Origin: Armatimonadota bacterium
GTDB lineage: Bacteria; Vulcanimicrobiota; JACPDS01
Length of the DNA: 7,451 nucleotides
Reading direction: 5' to 3'
NCBI GenBank assembly: GCA_016183885.1
Contig: JACPDS010000224.1
Span: 1-7,451, forward strand
Every line of letters begins with the position of its first letter. Positions within the stretch are counted from its first letter, which is position 1. Below are positions 6,580-7,451 of this stretch, piece after piece. The position numbers and the translations under genes were made by a program. The notes beneath the pieces were generated by a model. That model searched no databases, had not been told where the DNA came from, and saw only the letters and a list, made by a program, of their open reading frames with translations.

Positions 6580-7332
6580 ATGAAAGCGATTATTTTGGGA
6601 GCGGGTTATGCCGTAAGGCTTCACCCTTTAACTTTAAATCAACCTAAGCCATTGCTTCAGATTAGTTCTAAGCCTATACTCGAACGCTTGATAGAAAAAA
6701 TTTTAAAAATTAATTTTGTTAAAGACATTTTTCTAGTTACTAACCAAAAATTTTTTTCTCATTATATAAACTGGCAAAAAAAATCAAGCTTAGCTAAAAA
6801 TTTAAAAATTATTAATGACGGAACAACAAGCGCGGAGAATCGCTTGGGAGCAATCGGAGATATTAAATATGTAATAGATTTAGCCAAAATCAATGAAGAA
6901 ACTTTAATTATAGCCGGAGATAATTTATTTGAATTTAATTTAAAAAAAATTTATCAATTTTATAAAGATTATGGACCTACGATTGTTTTAAAAAATCTTA
7001 AAAGTTTAAATTTAGTAAGCAAGTATAGTAATGTAGAAATTAATTCTTCCGGGAAAATTATAAATTTTATAGAAAAACCGAAAAATCCTAAAACCACTTT
7101 AATAGCTCTGGGAATTTATTTTTTTAATTCAAATGTCTTGAAATTTTTGTCAAGATATTTAAAGGAAAGAAATAACCCCGATGCCCCGGGATATTTTATC
7201 GAATGGCTGCACAAGAAAACTCCTGTTTGCGGTTATATCGCTAAAGGAAAATGGTATGACATCGGGGATTTTGATTCATATCAAAAAGCCAATCGATATT
7301 ATAAAAAAAGAGCGCTAAGAATTAAAAAATAA
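6580..7332 (+). CDS. Sugar-phosphate nucleotidyltransferase (NTP_transferase family)
   Basis: This enzyme joins an NTP and a sugar-1-phosphate to give an NDP-sugar and pyrophosphate, usually for envelope polysaccharide or glycan synthesis in the cytoplasm. The 250 residues form a bare catalytic domain without the C-terminal beta-helix of bifunctional members. The N-terminal nucleotide-binding loop is LGAGYAVRLHPLTLNQPKPL (6-25). The usual Thr before Arg13 is Val here, while Arg13 and Lys23 are kept. IAGDNLFEF (111-119) supplies the first metal-binding Asp114. FIEKPK (163-168) is the sugar-binding strand. KWYDIGDFDSY (224-234) supplies the second Asp227. PDAPGYFIEWL (200-210) is also family-like. 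It resembles glucose-1-phosphate thymidylyl- or uridylyltransferases, but base and sugar specificity cannot be read from the sequence. No Shine-Dalgarno precedes the ATG; translation is probably coupled to the nitroreductase. Confidence 0.93.
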   Translation: MKAIILGAGYAVRLHPLTLNQPKPLLQISSKPILERLIEKILKINFVKDIFLVTNQKFFSHYINWQKKSSLAKNLKIINDGTTSAENRLGAIGDIKYVIDLAKINEETLIIAGDNLFEFNLKKIYQFYKDYGPTIVLKNLKSLNLVSKYSNVEINSSGKIINFIEKPKNPKTTLIALGIYFFNSNVLKFLSRYLKERNNPDAPGYFIEWLHKKTPVCGYIAKGKWYDIGDFDSYQKANRYYKKRALRIKK

Positions 7333-7352
7333 CTTTTCTTTGCAGATCGCAA

Positions 7353-7388
7353 AAATTTAACATAAATTTAACTAAAATTTAATATAAG
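7353..7388 (+). promoter_or_regulatory. Putative promoter with three 11-bp phased repeats (Pho-box-like) and -10 box
   Basis: AAATTTAA occurs exactly at 7353, 7364 and 7375, a spacing of 11 bp. Read as hexamers this is TTAACA, TTAACT, TTAATA with 5-bp spacers, the architecture of response-regulator direct-repeat sites such as Pho boxes. The first two repeats form a 7-4-7 unit (7356-7373), and 9 bp later comes TATAAG (7383-7388), a 5/6 match to a -10 box. It would drive a plus-strand gene starting beyond 7451. The regulator assignment is inference, and AT-rich sequence weakens it. Confidence 0.4.
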
Positions 7389-7451
7389 ATCTCTGAAAAA
7401 GTTCAGATACATGTGCACCATTGATAGAATGAAATAAAATAAGAATTAAAG
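7389..7451 (+). other. Noncoding right-edge segment, probable 5' leader of an off-window gene
   Basis: I find no gene here; the only ATG-led frames are a few codons long. TCTGAA (7392-7397) and TTCAGA (7402-7407) form a perfect 6-bp stem with an AAAG loop, at or just after the predicted transcription start. The segment ends AT-rich without a visible start codon for a long frame. Confidence 0.4.

Noticed and set aside
7339..7353. TTTGC-AGATC-GCAAA hairpin after the nucleotidyltransferase, considered as its terminator
   Set aside because: The stem is only 5 bp and is followed by A-rich sequence instead of a T-run on the plus strand.
5980..7393. 8-bp direct repeat AAGATCTC at 5980 and 7386 flanking the nitroreductase and nucleotidyltransferase genes, considered as a target-site duplication
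   Set aside because: There is no transposase, terminal inverted repeat or composition change between the copies. The shared core is a palindromic hexamer that can recur by chance.

Overview
The window is AT-rich bacterial chromosome with densely packed genes. The FtsK/SpoIIIE DNA translocase and a BMP-family lipoprotein with a Sec/lipoprotein leader mark it as bacterial. I cannot place the organism further. The low GC, the heavy use of A/T-ending codons and a nitrilase that resembles archaeal (Pyrococcus-type) enzymes would fit an uncultured low-GC lineage, but this is inference. I see no tRNA, rRNA, CRISPR array, complete insertion sequence or phage module.

Layout. Positions 1-984 (minus) hold the N-terminal 328 residues of an Nramp-superfamily metal transporter that runs off the left edge. 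A 104-bp divergent spacer follows. Positions 1089-5176 (plus) are a tight three-gene cluster: ftsK, a BMP/PnrA-type substrate-binding lipoprotein and a carbon-nitrogen hydrolase, with gaps of 2 and 0 bp. Facing it at 5200-5850 (minus) is a small papain-fold (CHAP/NlpC-like) cysteine hydrolase. A 206-bp divergent spacer (5851-6056) contains an abrupt island of higher GC with a 10-bp hairpin. Positions 6057-7332 (plus) are a two-gene unit: a small nitroreductase and a sugar-phosphate nucleotidyltransferase, 4 bp apart. The last 119 bp are noncoding and look like the promoter of a gene beyond the right edge. They carry three exact AAATTTAA repeats at 11-bp spacing in front of a TATAAG box.

How the genes relate. 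FtsK serves chromosome segregation at the septum. The BMP lipoprotein probably captures nucleosides or a similar small molecule for an ABC importer not encoded here. The nitrilase is a soluble amide/nitrile hydrolase. Their adjacency suggests co-transcription but not a shared pathway. The cysteine hydrolase and the nucleotidyltransferase may both concern the cell envelope.

I did not find a clearly new multi-gene system. The items most worth checking are the altered metal site of the Nramp protein, the Pho-box-like repeat promoter at the right edge, the hairpin island at 5952-6013, and the signal-less cysteine hydrolase with an unrecognised N-terminal half.
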